Assembly (NCBI RefSeq): GCF_019145375.1
Contig: NZ_JAHSTX010000001.1
Coordinates: forward strand, 4,551,501-4,615,500
DNA: 64,000 nt
From: Pseudomonas triticicola
Lineage (GTDB): Bacteria; Pseudomonadota; Gammaproteobacteria; Pseudomonadales; Pseudomonadaceae
Direction of reading: 5' to 3'
Shown here: one piece after another, positions 1 through 8,745 of the stretch
Layout of the letters: every line of letters starts with the position of its first letter
Numbering within the stretch: the first letter of the stretch is position 1
Program-made: the position numbers and the translations under genes
Notes under the pieces: generated by a model
Databases searched by the model: none
What the model saw: the letters and a program-made list of their open reading frames with translations, nothing else
Told to the model about the DNA's origin: nothing

Positions 1-2
1 TC

Positions 3-821
3 GGCCTGTCGAGCCTGCAGTCGGACCTGCGCGAGCCGCTGGTGAAGATGTTCCAGGGCGTTTCGGAAAGCATGTTCAAAGTCACCCACATGATCATGAA
101 CTACGCCCCGATCGGCGTGTTCGCACTGATCGCGGTGACCGTGGCCAACTTCGGCTTCGCCTCGCTGCTGCCGCTGGCGAAACTGGTGATTCTGGTTTAC
201 GTCGCCATCGCCTTCTTCGCTTTCGTAGTACTGGGGCTGATCGCCAAGCTGTTCGGCTTCTCGGTGCTCAAGCTGATGCGCATCTTCAAGGATGAGCTGG
301 TGCTGGCCTACTCCACCGCTTCCTCGGAAACCGTGCTGCCACGTGTCATCGAGAAAATGGAAGCCTACGGCGCGCCGAAAGCCATCTGCAGCTTCGTGGT
401 ACCGACCGGTTACTCGTTCAACCTCGATGGCTCGACCCTGTACCAGTCGATCGCGGCGATCTTCATTGCCCAGCTGTATGGCATTGACCTGTCGATCAGC
501 CAGCAACTGCTGCTGGTGTTGACGCTGATGGTCACCTCCAAAGGTATCGCCGGCGTACCGGGCGTGTCTTTCGTGGTGCTGCTGGCCACTTTGGGCAGCG
601 TTGGCATCCCGCTGGAAGGCCTGGCGTTTATCGCCGGTGTCGACCGCATCATGGACATGGCGCGTACCGCACTGAACGTGATCGGTAACGCCCTGGCGGT
701 GCTGGTGATCGCGCGCTGGGAAGGCATGTACGACGACGCCAAGGGCGAGCGCTACTGGAACTCCCTGCCGCACTGGCGCAGCAAGGAAAAACTGCCGGCT
801 GGCGAAATTTCCAAGAACTGA
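3..821 (+). CDS. gltP: Glutamate/aspartate:proton symporter, C-terminal part (GltP type, DAACS family)
   Basis: The frame is open from the window edge, so this is the last 272 residues of a protein usually about 440 long; the N-terminal membrane segments lie outside. It is an inner-membrane secondary transporter of the dicarboxylate/amino acid:cation family, taking up acidic amino acids or C4-dicarboxylates. Family hallmarks are the SFNLDGSTLY segment in the substrate-binding region and the later MDMARTALNVIGN motif, whose Asp and Asn contact substrate or cation in relatives. GltP rather than DctA is a judgement from overall resemblance; the exact substrate is not certain. It is followed by a REP doublet and then a terminator-like hairpin. 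Confidence 0.85.
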   Translation, partial: GLSSLQSDLREPLVKMFQGVSESMFKVTHMIMNYAPIGVFALIAVTVANFGFASLLPLAKLVILVYVAIAFFAFVVLGLIAKLFGFSVLKLMRIFKDELVLAYSTASSETVLPRVIEKMEAYGAPKAICSFVVPTGYSFNLDGSTLYQSIAAIFIAQLYGIDLSISQQLLLVLTLMVTSKGIAGVPGVSFVVLLATLGSVGIPLEGLAFIAGVDRIMDMARTALNVIGNALAVLVIARWEGMYDDAKGERYWNSLPHWRSKEKLPAGEISKN

Positions 822-830
822 TACAAAACC

Positions 831-922
831 CTGTGGGAGCGAGCCTGCTCGCGAAGACGGTGTATCAATCTACAGAGATGTTGAATGTGCCGGCCTGTTC
901 GCGAGCAGGCTCGCTCCCACAG
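831..922. repeat. REP doublet (REPIN), copy 1
   Basis: Two inverted copies of the REP core (GTGGGAGCGAGCCTGCTCGC) bracket a variable centre. Each core is itself partly palindromic. The same core occurs at 2267-2355 and 10611-10702, the expected pattern of the dispersed extragenic palindromes of fluorescent pseudomonads. Non-coding. Confidence 0.9.
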
Positions 923-945
923 TGATTGATGCAAGCCCCACCAAC

Positions 946-976
946 AAACCCCGGAGCAATCCGGGGTTTGTCGTTT
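946..976 (+). terminator. Rho-independent terminator-like hairpin downstream of gltP
   Basis: A 9-bp perfect stem (AAACCCCGG / CCGGGGTTT) with loop AGCAAT is followed by a short T-containing tail. It lies after the REP doublet and ahead of the next gene, so it probably ends gltP transcription. Confidence 0.7.
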
Positions 977-1023
977 CTGGCGACCCCGCTATCATTCGCC
1001 GCATTCTTCGGGGGATTTGACTG

Positions 1024-2253
1024 ATGCTTAATGGCCTGTGGCTTGGCTTCTTCATCGTGGCAGCCGTGTCGGCGCTGGCGCAGTGGCTGATCGGCGGCAA
1101 CGCCGGGATCTTCGCGGCGATGGTGGAAAGCATTTTCGCCATGGCCAAGCTCTCGGTCGAAGTCATGGTGCTGCTGTTCGGCACCCTCACCCTGTGGCTG
1201 GGCTTTCTGCGCATCGCCGAGAAAGCCGGAATCGTCGAGTGGCTGGCCAAGGTGCTCGGCCCGCTGTTTCTGCGGCTGATGCCGGAAGTCCCGGCCGGCC
1301 ACCCTGCCCTCGGCCTGATCACGCTGAACTTCGCCGCCAACGGTCTGGGCCTGGACAACGCCGCCACGCCGATCGGCCTGAAAGCCATGAAAGCGTTGCA
1401 GGAGCTCAATCCCAGCGCCACCATCGCCAGCAACGCGCAGATTCTGTTTCTGGTGCTCAACGCCTCGTCGCTGACCCTGCTGCCCGTGACCATCTTCATG
1501 TACCGCGCCCAGCAAGGCGCGCCGGATCCGACGCTGGTGTTCCTGCCGATTCTGCTGGCGACCAGTTGCTCGACTATCGTCGGTTTTCTCTCCGTAGCTT
1601 TCATGCAACGCCTGCGCATCTGGGACCCGGTGGTCCTCGCCTATCTGCTGCCCGGCGCGCTGATCCTTGGCGGCTTCATGGCCCTGCTCGGCACGCTTTC
1701 CGCGACAGCACTGGCGGGATTGTCGTCGATCCTCGGCAATCTCACGCTGTTCGGCCTGATCATGCTGTTTCTGCTGATCGGCGCGCTGCGCAAGGTCAAG
1801 GTGTACGAGGCGTTTGTTGAAGGCGCGAAAGAGGGCTTCGATGTGGCGAAGAATCTCTTGCCGTATCTGGTCGCGATGCTGTGTGCGGTTGGCGTGTTGC
1901 GTGCCTCTGGTGCGCTGGATTTCGGCCTGGACGGCATTCGCCATCTGGTCGAATGGGCCGGTTGGGACACGCGCTTCGTCGATGCGCTGCCGACGGCGAT
2001 GGTCAAACCGTTCTCCGGCAGCGCCGCCCGGGCGATGCTGATCGAGACAATGCAGACTTCCGGCGTCGACAGCTTCCCGGCGCTGGTCGCGGCGACGGTG
2101 CAGGGCAGTACCGAAACCACGTTCTATGTGCTGGCGGTGTACTTCGGCGCGGTGGGCATTCAGCGCGCGCGGCACGCGGTGGGGTGTGCGTTGCTGGCCG
2201 AGTTCGCCGGAGTGGTGGGCGCTATCGGCGTCTGCTACTGGTTCTTCGGCTGA
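1024..2253 (+). CDS. SpmA/SpmB-fused nucleoside recognition (Gate) domain membrane protein
   Basis: A 409-residue polytopic inner-membrane protein. The first half carries the SpmA signature (LDNAATPIGLKAMKALQELN, about residues 116-135). The second half carries SpmB signatures (KPFSGSAARAM and STETTFYVLAVYFGAVGI), so the two proteins that are separate in spore formers are fused here. Gate-domain proteins are thought to move nucleosides or other small molecules, but the substrate is unknown and pseudomonads do not sporulate. The ATG follows GGGGGATTTGACTG. It converges with the lipoprotein gene of the Mla-like operon across a REP doublet. Confidence 0.8.
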   Translation: MLNGLWLGFFIVAAVSALAQWLIGGNAGIFAAMVESIFAMAKLSVEVMVLLFGTLTLWLGFLRIAEKAGIVEWLAKVLGPLFLRLMPEVPAGHPALGLITLNFAANGLGLDNAATPIGLKAMKALQELNPSATIASNAQILFLVLNASSLTLLPVTIFMYRAQQGAPDPTLVFLPILLATSCSTIVGFLSVAFMQRLRIWDPVVLAYLLPGALILGGFMALLGTLSATALAGLSSILGNLTLFGLIMLFLLIGALRKVKVYEAFVEGAKEGFDVAKNLLPYLVAMLCAVGVLRASGALDFGLDGIRHLVEWAGWDTRFVDALPTAMVKPFSGSAARAMLIETMQTSGVDSFPALVAATVQGSTETTFYVLAVYFGAVGIQRARHAVGCALLAEFAGVVGAIGVCYWFFG

Positions 2254-2266
2254 GCAAAATTACCAT

Positions 2267-2355
2267 GTGGGAGCGAGCCTGCTCGCGAAGACGGAGTGTC
2301 AGTCAATGCTTAAGTGACTGATACACCGCTTTCGCGAGCAGGCTCGCTCCCACAG
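2267..2355. repeat. REP doublet (REPIN), copy 2
   Basis: Inverted REP cores flank a centre that is itself an inverted repeat (GTGTCAGTCA ... TGACTGATACAC). It sits between two convergent genes, where it could act as a transcript-end structure. Confidence 0.9.
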
Positions 2356-2368
2356 GAGTTGTGGTGTG

Positions 2369-2995
2369 TCAGCGCGGTTGCGGGGCGAGTTTCTGGCCTT
2401 GCTCCACGGCCCAGGCCACAACCTTGGCCGTGAGGCGATCACTGGCCTGGCCAAACCCGGCGACCACCGCTGGCACCTGCACATCATTCAACGACTGGCG
2501 CTCTTCAAAACGGCGGCTGGCGAGGATGCGCTGGTCGTAACCACGCACCAGCAACGCATCGACCCGCACCACGACGCCGGCCTGGGTGCCCTGATATTCG
2601 GTCTGAAACGCCTGCAAACTGCCGCCCAGTTCCAGATCCGCCTGGAAGTTGCTGTCGTCGGTGCTCAGCAACGTCACTCTGCCGTCACGCTGGAATCCAT
2701 CGAGTAGGCGATTGCGCACCAGTACCGGCGCCGGATCGCTCCAGCGCGAGCCTTTGTAGCTGCTGATCACATCGCCCTGCGGGATCACGGCAATGCTCGG
2801 CCGGTTCAGTGCTTCGCTGGCCTGCAATTTATTCAAGCGCAGCGACCACGACTGCGTCGCCGCCGGGCTGGTGGAGGCGAGCGCCGGTGCAGCGGGCAGG
2901 CGGTAGACGTCCGAGGGTTCCGACTTGGGCAAGATCGAGCACGCGCCGATCAGGGTCAGGCCAGCGCCGAGCAGGGCGATTCGAGTCAACTTCAT
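2369..2995 (-). CDS. ABC-type transport auxiliary lipoprotein (PqiC-like), Mla-like system
   Basis: A 208-residue lipoprotein: an N-terminal signal ends in the lipobox LIGAC with Cys19, followed by Ser, which favours the outer membrane. The rest resembles the PqiC/auxiliary lipoprotein family (DVYRLPAAP after the lipid anchor), which links MCE lipid carriers to the outer membrane. Its ATG overlaps the stop of the upstream MCE gene by 4 bases, so it is the last gene of a four-gene operon (permease, ATPase, MCE, lipoprotein) for phospholipid traffic between inner and outer membranes. The direction of transport cannot be read from sequence. Confidence 0.8.
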   Translation of the reverse strand: MKLTRIALLGAGLTLIGACSILPKSEPSDVYRLPAAPALASTSPAATQSWSLRLNKLQASEALNRPSIAVIPQGDVISSYKGSRWSDPAPVLVRNRLLDGFQRDGRVTLLSTDDSNFQADLELGGSLQAFQTEYQGTQAGVVVRVDALLVRGYDQRILASRRFEERQSLNDVQVPAVVAGFGQASDRLTAKVVAWAVEQGQKLAPQPR

Positions 2996-3930
2996 GGGGT
3001 GAATTCCTTGTTCTTGTCGCTGCCCAGCAGGTAGCCGCTGGGGTTGGCCTCGAGGCGTTGGGAAATGGCGCGCAGCGAGGTCAGCGTCTCGCGCAGTTCG
3101 CGAATCGCCGGAGCCAGGCCGTTGAGGCCCTGCATGCCGTTATCCAGCGAATTCTGGTTTTTGCTGAGCAAGCCGTTGATGGTCACGCTGCTTTGCTCCA
3201 GCGACTTCATCGCCTGCTCGGCGCTGCCCAGGGCCTGTTTGCCCTGATCGTTGAGCAGGCCGTTGGCGTTGCGCATCAGCAGTGAGGTCTGCTCGAGCAT
3301 GCTGCCGGCCTGTTTGCCGACGGTCGCCAGTTGCTGCATGGCTTGTTTGATGTCGCCGCGCTGGTCGTTGATGGTGCCCGTGGTTTGTTCCAGATGGGCG
3401 AGGGTGTTGCTCACGCGCTCGACGTTTTCCGCAGAGAACATGTGGTTGGCGTTTTGCAGCAGGGCGCTGATGCCGGTCATCAAGTCGCTGCTGTCGTTGA
3501 GCAGACGTGAGATAGGCGAGGGCGAGGCGACCAGCGTCGGCAGCTTGCCGTCATGCCCGCGCAGTTTCGGGCTTTCGGGTGTGCCGCCGCTGAGCTGGAT
3601 GATCGAGGTGCCGGTGATGCCGGTCAGCGCCAGTTTGGCCTGGGTGTCTTCCTTGACCGGCGTGTCGCCCGCCAGACGAATCCGCGCCAGCACCCGGCGC
3701 GGGTCCTGCGGGTCGAGGCGCAGGCTGACCACGTCACCGACCTTGATCCCGCTGTACTGCACCGAACTGCCCTTGGACAGACCGCTGACCGCCTCGTTGA
3801 ACACCACTTCGTAATCCTTGAACTCGGTGTCGACGCTGGATTTGGCCAGAAACAGGCCGAAGAGCAGGGCGCCGGCCACGACGATCACCGTGAACAGGCC
3901 GATCAACACATGATGGGCTCGGGTTTCCAT
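2992..3930 (-). CDS. MlaD/MCE-family lipid-binding periplasmic protein
   Basis: A 312-residue protein with one N-terminal transmembrane anchor (about residues 9-29) followed by an MCE domain (about 35-120) and a long helical tail with many Gln and Leu. The MCE domain binds phospholipid in the periplasm. The frame is open further upstream, but that extension overlaps the ATPase gene and reads as Arg-rich noise; the ATG at 3930 lies 1 base after the ATPase stop and gives the expected METRAHHVLIGLFTV start. The tail is longer than in canonical MlaD (about 180 residues), closer to MCE proteins that form a helical conduit. Confidence 0.85.
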   Translation of the reverse strand: METRAHHVLIGLFTVIVVAGALLFGLFLAKSSVDTEFKDYEVVFNEAVSGLSKGSSVQYSGIKVGDVVSLRLDPQDPRRVLARIRLAGDTPVKEDTQAKLALTGITGTSIIQLSGGTPESPKLRGHDGKLPTLVASPSPISRLLNDSSDLMTGISALLQNANHMFSAENVERVSNTLAHLEQTTGTINDQRGDIKQAMQQLATVGKQAGSMLEQTSLLMRNANGLLNDQGKQALGSAEQAMKSLEQSSVTINGLLSKNQNSLDNGMQGLNGLAPAIRELRETLTSLRAISQRLEANPSGYLLGSDKNKEFTP

Positions 3931-3931
3931 A

Positions 3932-4735
3932 TCAGACCTCGTTGAGCAGTTTGGCGGCGTCCAGCGCCGAGCGGCCGCGCGGGCCGTGGAAGTATTCGTG
4001 AATCCACGCGTCGGCGGTTTCCGAGACGTCGTCGATAGGGCCGGCAACCAGCACTTTCTTCTGCGCCAGCACCGCCACGCGGTCGGTGATGGTGTACAGC
4101 GTGTCGAGGTCGTGGGTGACCAGAAACACACTCAGACCCAACGCGTCACGCAGGGTCAGGATCAATTGATCGAACTGCGCCGCGCCAATCGGATCGAGGC
4201 CGGCAGTGGGTTCGTCGAGAAACAGAATGTCCGGATCCAGCGCCAGAGCCCGCGCCAGCGCCGCGCGCTTGATCATGCCGCCGGACAGCGACGCCGGGTA
4301 TTTGTCCGCCGCCGACAACGGCAGCCCGGCCAACGCCAGCTTCACCGCCGCCAGGTGCTCGGCGTCGTGACGGCTGAGGCCGGCGTGTTCGATAAGGGGC
4401 AGGGCGACGTTCTCGGTCACGGTCAGCGAGGAAAACAGCGCGCCTTTCTGAAACAACACACCGAAGCGCCTTTCGATCAGCGAGCGTTCATGCTCGGGCA
4501 GATTCGGCAGGTTCTGGCCGAAGACCTTGACCATGCCTTCGCTGGGCCGATTCAGCCCGACGATGCTGCGCAGCAGCACCGATTTACCGGTACCGGAGCC
4601 ACCCACCACGGCGAGGATTTCGCCCTTGTACACGTCCAGATCAAGGTTCTCGTGCACGCTCTGCGGGCCGAAGCGATTGCACAGGCCACGGACTTCGATC
4701 ACCGCCTCCGAGGGCGCGCGGGGTAGACGACTCAC
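3932..4735 (-). CDS. ABC transporter ATPase, MlaF-like
   Basis: A 267-residue ATPase with Walker A GGSGTGKS, signature LSGGMIKRAALARAL (the M-I-K-R variant is typical of MlaF rather than LSGGQ) and Walker B ILFLDEPTAGLDP. A downstream His in VTHD completes the switch. It powers the MlaE-like permease encoded just upstream. Translation begins at a GTG that overlaps the permease stop by 4 bases, which indicates translational coupling. Upstream in-frame alternatives are blocked by that overlap. Confidence 0.9.
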   Translation of the reverse strand: MSRLPRAPSEAVIEVRGLCNRFGPQSVHENLDLDVYKGEILAVVGGSGTGKSVLLRSIVGLNRPSEGMVKVFGQNLPNLPEHERSLIERRFGVLFQKGALFSSLTVTENVALPLIEHAGLSRHDAEHLAAVKLALAGLPLSAADKYPASLSGGMIKRAALARALALDPDILFLDEPTAGLDPIGAAQFDQLILTLRDALGLSVFLVTHDLDTLYTITDRVAVLAQKKVLVAGPIDDVSETADAWIHEYFHGPRGRSALDAAKLLNEV

Positions 4736-5880
4736 CAGCCCATCTCCATGAAAAACAGCGCAGCCACCGCATCAAGCACGATCACCACAAAAATCGACTG
4801 GACCACGCTGGAGGTGGTGTGCGCGCCGACTGACTCGGCGCTGCCGCTGACCTTGAAGCCTTCCAGGCAACCGATCGCCGCGATCAGGAAAGCGAAGATT
4901 GGCGCCTTCACCAAGCCGACCAGAAAATGCTGAATGCCGATGTCCGATTGCAGCAGCGAGAGGAACATCGCCGGCGAGATGTCCAGCGACACCGCGCAGA
5001 CCACACCGCCGCCGACAATCCCCGAAAGCATCGCCAGAAACGTCAGCATCGGCAGCGCCACCAGCAGCGCCAGCACGCGCGGCACCACCAGCAATTCGAT
5101 CGGGTCGAGACCGAGAGTACGGATCGCGTCGATTTCTTCGTTGGCCTTCATCGAGCCGATCTGTGCGGTAAAAGCACTGGCGGTGCGCCCGGCCATCAGG
5201 ATCGCCGTGAGCAGCACGCCGAATTCGCGCAGGAACGAGAAGCCGACCAGGTCCACGGTAAAAATCGTCGCGCCGAAACTGGCCAGCACTGTGGCGCCGA
5301 GAAACGCCACCACCGCGCCGACCAGAAACGTCAGCAGGGCCACGATCGGCGCGGCGTCGAGGCCGGTCTGCTCGATGTGCGCGATCATCGGCGTGATGCG
5401 CCAGCGCTTGGGCCGAAACAGACCACGGGCGATGACTTCGAGAATCAGGCCGACGAAGCCGAGCAGTTGCAGCGTGTCGGTCCAGACCTTGTCCACCGCG
5501 CGGCCAATGCGCGTCAGCAGTTGCACGCTGACGCTGATTTCCGGCTCCTTGATCGGTACGCAGAAATCACTCAGCGAGCAGTACACGGTTTGCAGCAAGG
5601 CGCGGTCGGCAGTTGAAAGGGTGCAATCGGGGTGTTCGGCGGTTTTGCCCAAGCGCTCGGAACCGAGCAGCTCGACCAGCAACGAGGCGCCGGCGGTGTC
5701 GAGGGCACCGAGGCCGTTCAGATCGATGGAAGTGTTGGCGTCATACTGGCCGCGGAGCTTTTCGCTCAGGTGCTTGAGCGCGGTGTAGTGGGCGAGCGTC
5801 CAGTCGCCGCTGACCCGCAGGCGGGCAGGGCTGAACGCGGTGTCCAGGTGGGCACTGCCGGGGGTTGGGCTGCTGGTCAT
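4732..5880 (-). CDS. ABC transporter permease, MlaE family with N-terminal STAS-like domain
   Basis: A 382-residue protein. Residues about 15-115 form a STAS-like domain (LNGLGALDTAGASLLVEL). About 125-382 is the MlaE/YrbE permease with the EFGVLLTAILMAGRTASAF and EEIDAIRTLGLDP regions. In the classical Mla system the STAS protein (MlaB) is a separate gene; here it is fused to the permease. First gene of the operon; the ATG has GGAGCTT just upstream. The canonical Mla (Ttg2) operon is normally elsewhere in Pseudomonas genomes, so this is probably a second, paralogous lipid transporter. Confidence 0.88.
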   Translation of the reverse strand: MTSSPTPGSAHLDTAFSPARLRVSGDWTLAHYTALKHLSEKLRGQYDANTSIDLNGLGALDTAGASLLVELLGSERLGKTAEHPDCTLSTADRALLQTVYCSLSDFCVPIKEPEISVSVQLLTRIGRAVDKVWTDTLQLLGFVGLILEVIARGLFRPKRWRITPMIAHIEQTGLDAAPIVALLTFLVGAVVAFLGATVLASFGATIFTVDLVGFSFLREFGVLLTAILMAGRTASAFTAQIGSMKANEEIDAIRTLGLDPIELLVVPRVLALLVALPMLTFLAMLSGIVGGGVVCAVSLDISPAMFLSLLQSDIGIQHFLVGLVKAPIFAFLIAAIGCLEGFKVSGSAESVGAHTTSSVVQSIFVVIVLDAVAALFFMEMGW

Positions 5881-5934
5881 AAGCTCCGTGCTTGTACGGC
5901 CGTTACGAGATCCTACGTAATAGCACGAACCGGA

Positions 5935-6963
5935 TTACTTTTCTTTGGCCGGTGTGCTGTCGGTGATTGCGAAACGCAGCACGCCGATCAACTGCCCGTC
6001 CTCGGTCAACACCCGCACCTGCCATTTGCCCGCCGGGTTGCCGGGGAAGTTCTGCTTGTGCGTCCACGCCCGGTAGCCTTCCTTGCGCCCGCCATGGATG
6101 TCGAGGGCGATGCGGTCGACCTCTTTGCCGTTGAAGGTCCACACGTGATAAATCCGCTCGTCGAGACCGCGCGGCGCGTTGATCGCAGTGTAGGCGTAGA
6201 GCCCGCCGCTGCGGATCTGCTCGGCGCTGACGGTATCGAGGCTGGCGCCGGGGGTGCGATCCTGCAACTGCGTGCTGATCGCTACGTCGGTCATCCACAG
6301 CGTTGCCGGCGGCACCCACGAACGCAGCGCCCAACCGACGCCGCCGATGCCGACTGTGATGAACAGAATCGCCAGGGCATTGCGCACCGTGCGGATCGGG
6401 AAGATCGACGCCAGGCTCGGGAACGACAGCAGCACGGCAATCCCCAGCGCCCATTTGAAACTCTGCGCGGTGGTCAGGTGCATGATCACTGGCAGCGCGG
6501 TGAGCAGGGCGGCGAACAGGGTCAGGGTGTGCAGCGCGAGAAACGCCCAGCGCCGTGGCGCCAGCCATTTGTAGTACAGCGGATCGACGATAGAGATCAG
6601 TGCAGCAACGCTGAGCAACCCCGTGAAGACAAATTGGCCGCTGTTCCACGTGGTGGTGATGAAGAAGAATGGCAGAACGAAAAACAGGCTTTCCTGATGG
6701 ATCATCTGCGTCGCGTAGCGCAGCAGCGGCTGGGGAATTTCGCGCTTGAAAATCCGTGTAAACAGCCCGGTCAGGGTGTTCTCTAGCATCAGCCAGATCC
6801 AGCTGAGCAGCATGATCACCGTGATCCAGCTGGCCAGCCCCTGTTGGCGATCGACGAGGATGAAACTGCCGACCCCGGAAATGAAACCACCCGCCGCGAT
6901 CAACCCGGGGTAGCGCTTCATCAGCTCGAGAAGGCGCTGGATAAGGAGGGTCAGTTTTGGCAT
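5935..6963 (-). CDS. DUF5924-like membrane protein with C-terminal DUF2914-like domain
   Basis: A 342-residue protein with about eight hydrophobic segments in residues 15-240, then a soluble tail. The tail (about 245-335, with VDRIALDIHGGRKEGYRAWT and GKWQVRVLTEDGQ) resembles DUF2914, a small beta-rich domain seen at the ends of membrane or regulatory proteins. The function is unknown. It reads in the same direction as the Mla-like operon and ends about 55 bases from that operon's first ATG, so the two could be co-transcribed. The ribosome site is weak. Confidence 0.65.
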   Translation of the reverse strand: MPKLTLLIQRLLELMKRYPGLIAAGGFISGVGSFILVDRQQGLASWITVIMLLSWIWLMLENTLTGLFTRIFKREIPQPLLRYATQMIHQESLFFVLPFFFITTTWNSGQFVFTGLLSVAALISIVDPLYYKWLAPRRWAFLALHTLTLFAALLTALPVIMHLTTAQSFKWALGIAVLLSFPSLASIFPIRTVRNALAILFITVGIGGVGWALRSWVPPATLWMTDVAISTQLQDRTPGASLDTVSAEQIRSGGLYAYTAINAPRGLDERIYHVWTFNGKEVDRIALDIHGGRKEGYRAWTHKQNFPGNPAGKWQVRVLTEDGQLIGVLRFAITDSTPAKEK

Positions 6964-7020
6964 TTTGGCGGTTCACGACGATATGGGGAAAATCCCGGAA
7001 AGGTTAACGCCGCATGCCCC

Positions 7021-7157
7021 CTGTGGCGAGGGGATTTATCCCCCGATCGGCGGCGCAGCCGTCGTAGATCCTGCGAGCGAATTTTGTCTGGATCTACCGA
7101 GTTGCTCTTATTGGGGCTGCTGCGCAGCCCATCGGGGATAAATCCCCTCGCCACAAG
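7021..7157. repeat. Long imperfect inverted repeat (non-REP family)
   Basis: Inverted arms of about 28 bases (CTGTGGCGAGGGGATTTATC and its complement near 7130-7157) enclose a GC-rich centre containing a second nested pair. It resembles another family of dispersed Pseudomonas repeats, different from the REP core above. It lies between two genes on the minus strand and may serve as a transcript-end hairpin. Confidence 0.8.
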
Positions 7158-7175
7158 TGCTCACTCACCACAGGA

Positions 7176-8570
7176 TTAATGGCTTCCAGCAATTTTGTGG
7201 CGGCGATGCAGGCGCCAGCCGATCACGATCAGCAGCAACAACCCGATTCCACCAGCGACCAGCCACAACACCTGATCATCACTGATCAAAGGCTTCTCGA
7301 TCCGGATATACCCCGGCTGCAGCAACAGCTCGCGCATCGCCTTGTTCGCCGCTTCCAGCGTCACCCCATGCAGCTCCCGCGCGGGATTGGCAAAGCGGCC
7401 ATCCTGATAGTCGGCCAGCGCGCTCCAGTAATAGTCCGCCAGCGCGCTGTTGCCCTGCACGGCCCAGGCTTGGTGAGCAATGGCGGCTTGTTTGATGCGG
7501 GCGAAAGTGCTCGGGTCGAGGCCGTTTTTCAGCAGGTCGGCCTTGAGGTCTTCCAGCACTTGAATGGCTTCGTCGACGTCATCGCGATCCAGGTCCGCGT
7601 TGAGGCTCATGAAGCCGACACCGCCGAACACTTCGCGCTCGGCCCAGGGCCCGTACGACAAGCCATGGTTGAGACGAATCTGCCGGTACAGCGCCCAGTC
7701 GAGGTAATCCTTGAGAATGTCGAACGTCTGATCGTACTGATCGTCGAGCACCGGTTCCGGCACCAGCCAGTGCAGCTTGGCGCTGTCGCCAATGAAGCCA
7801 CGGGTGAGGGTGCGCTCATGGGCGGCGCTGGTGCGGATGTCCGGCAGCGCCCGGTGTTCGGTGGGCTCGACCGGCTCCAGCTCGCCCCAGGTACGCTCGA
7901 GATAGGCCGGCAGCAGTTTGTCGAGTTCGCCGACGACGATCAGGGTCATGTTGTTCGGCGCGTACCAGGCCTTGCGCACCTTCTCCAATTGCTCTTGGGT
8001 CAGATGGCCGACTTCGGCACGCTGCGGGCATTTCAGTCCCAGCTCGACAGCCAGTTGATTGCTCGCGGTATGACCGAGGTCCTGACGGTCGAGGAAACGT
8101 TGCAGCCTGGTGTAATGCCCGCCGTCCTCACGCTCGACCACTCGTTTCGCCGCGTTGATTGCGTTGTCGTCGATGCGTGTCTGGGTCAGCAGCGCGAGCA
8201 GCAGGTCGAGCACCTTGCGCTGGTTTTTCGCCGGGGCCTCGATGACGAACGTGGTGTCGGCGTTGCTGGTGAACGCATTCCAGTCCCCGCCCAGCGCCTG
8301 CATGCGTTCTTCCAGACCGCCTTCGCCGGTGGCGTCGATACCGCTGAACAGCAGGTGTTCGAGCAAATGCGGCAGCTCTTTTTCGTCGCAGTCGAAGTCA
8401 TCGAGGCCAACGCCGACCACCAGCCGGATCGCCACATGCCCGCGTTCGGTACCGGGCTTGAGCATCAGTTGCAAACCGTTGGGCAGCGCATAGCCTTCGA
8501 CCTGAAAGCGATCCAGGGCAAAGGCGGGCAGGGAACCGAGCAACAGACAGGCGAACAACAGGCAACGCAT
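7176..8570 (-). CDS. M16-family zinc peptidase, membrane-anchored
   Basis: A 464-residue secreted protein: signal peptide (residues 1-18), M16 peptidase domain with the inverted zinc motif HLLEH (His68, Glu71, His72) and a distal Glu near 145, a second M16-like lobe, and a C-terminal transmembrane helix (about 435-455) ending in a basic tail RLHRRHK. This implies an inner-membrane-tethered, periplasmic protease. All three metal ligands look present, so it is probably active, unlike the inactive partner subunits of this family. GGAAG precedes the ATG. The substrate is unknown. Confidence 0.8.
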   Translation of the reverse strand: MRCLLFACLLLGSLPAFALDRFQVEGYALPNGLQLMLKPGTERGHVAIRLVVGVGLDDFDCDEKELPHLLEHLLFSGIDATGEGGLEERMQALGGDWNAFTSNADTTFVIEAPAKNQRKVLDLLLALLTQTRIDDNAINAAKRVVEREDGGHYTRLQRFLDRQDLGHTASNQLAVELGLKCPQRAEVGHLTQEQLEKVRKAWYAPNNMTLIVVGELDKLLPAYLERTWGELEPVEPTEHRALPDIRTSAAHERTLTRGFIGDSAKLHWLVPEPVLDDQYDQTFDILKDYLDWALYRQIRLNHGLSYGPWAEREVFGGVGFMSLNADLDRDDVDEAIQVLEDLKADLLKNGLDPSTFARIKQAAIAHQAWAVQGNSALADYYWSALADYQDGRFANPARELHGVTLEAANKAMRELLLQPGYIRIEKPLISDDQVLWLVAGGIGLLLLIVIGWRLHRRHKIAGSH

Positions 8571-8620
8571 AACAGGCTTCCATACGGCTGATTTGGAGAT
8601 CCGTGTCGTCAGTCAGGGCC

Positions 8621-8696
8621 CCATCGCTGGCAAGCCCGCTCCCACAAGGATCTGCGGCGCTCACAAACCCTGTGGGAGCTGGCTTGCCAGCGATGG
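8621..8696. repeat. Inverted repeat, REP-like family 2
   Basis: Arms CCATCGCTGGCAAGCC and GGCTTGCCAGCGATGG surround short inner arms (GCTCCCACA / TGTGGGAGC). It is related to, but distinct from, the REP core at 831. It lies between the M16 peptidase and the Na/Pi transporter. Confidence 0.85.
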
Positions 8697-8745
8697 CGGT
8701 CTCAAGGCTGAACCACTGTAACTGACTGGCCCCAGCCCCAGACGT

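Noticed and set aside
865-2175. Long open frame antisense to the SpmA/SpmB fusion
   Set aside because: It runs into the REP doublet and reads as Arg/Gln/His-rich shadow sequence.
6649-6664. parS-like TGTTCCACGTGG at the start of a 16-mer
   Set aside because: The last four bases do not match (TGGT against AACA), so the palindrome is broken; it is coding DNA of the DUF5924-like gene.
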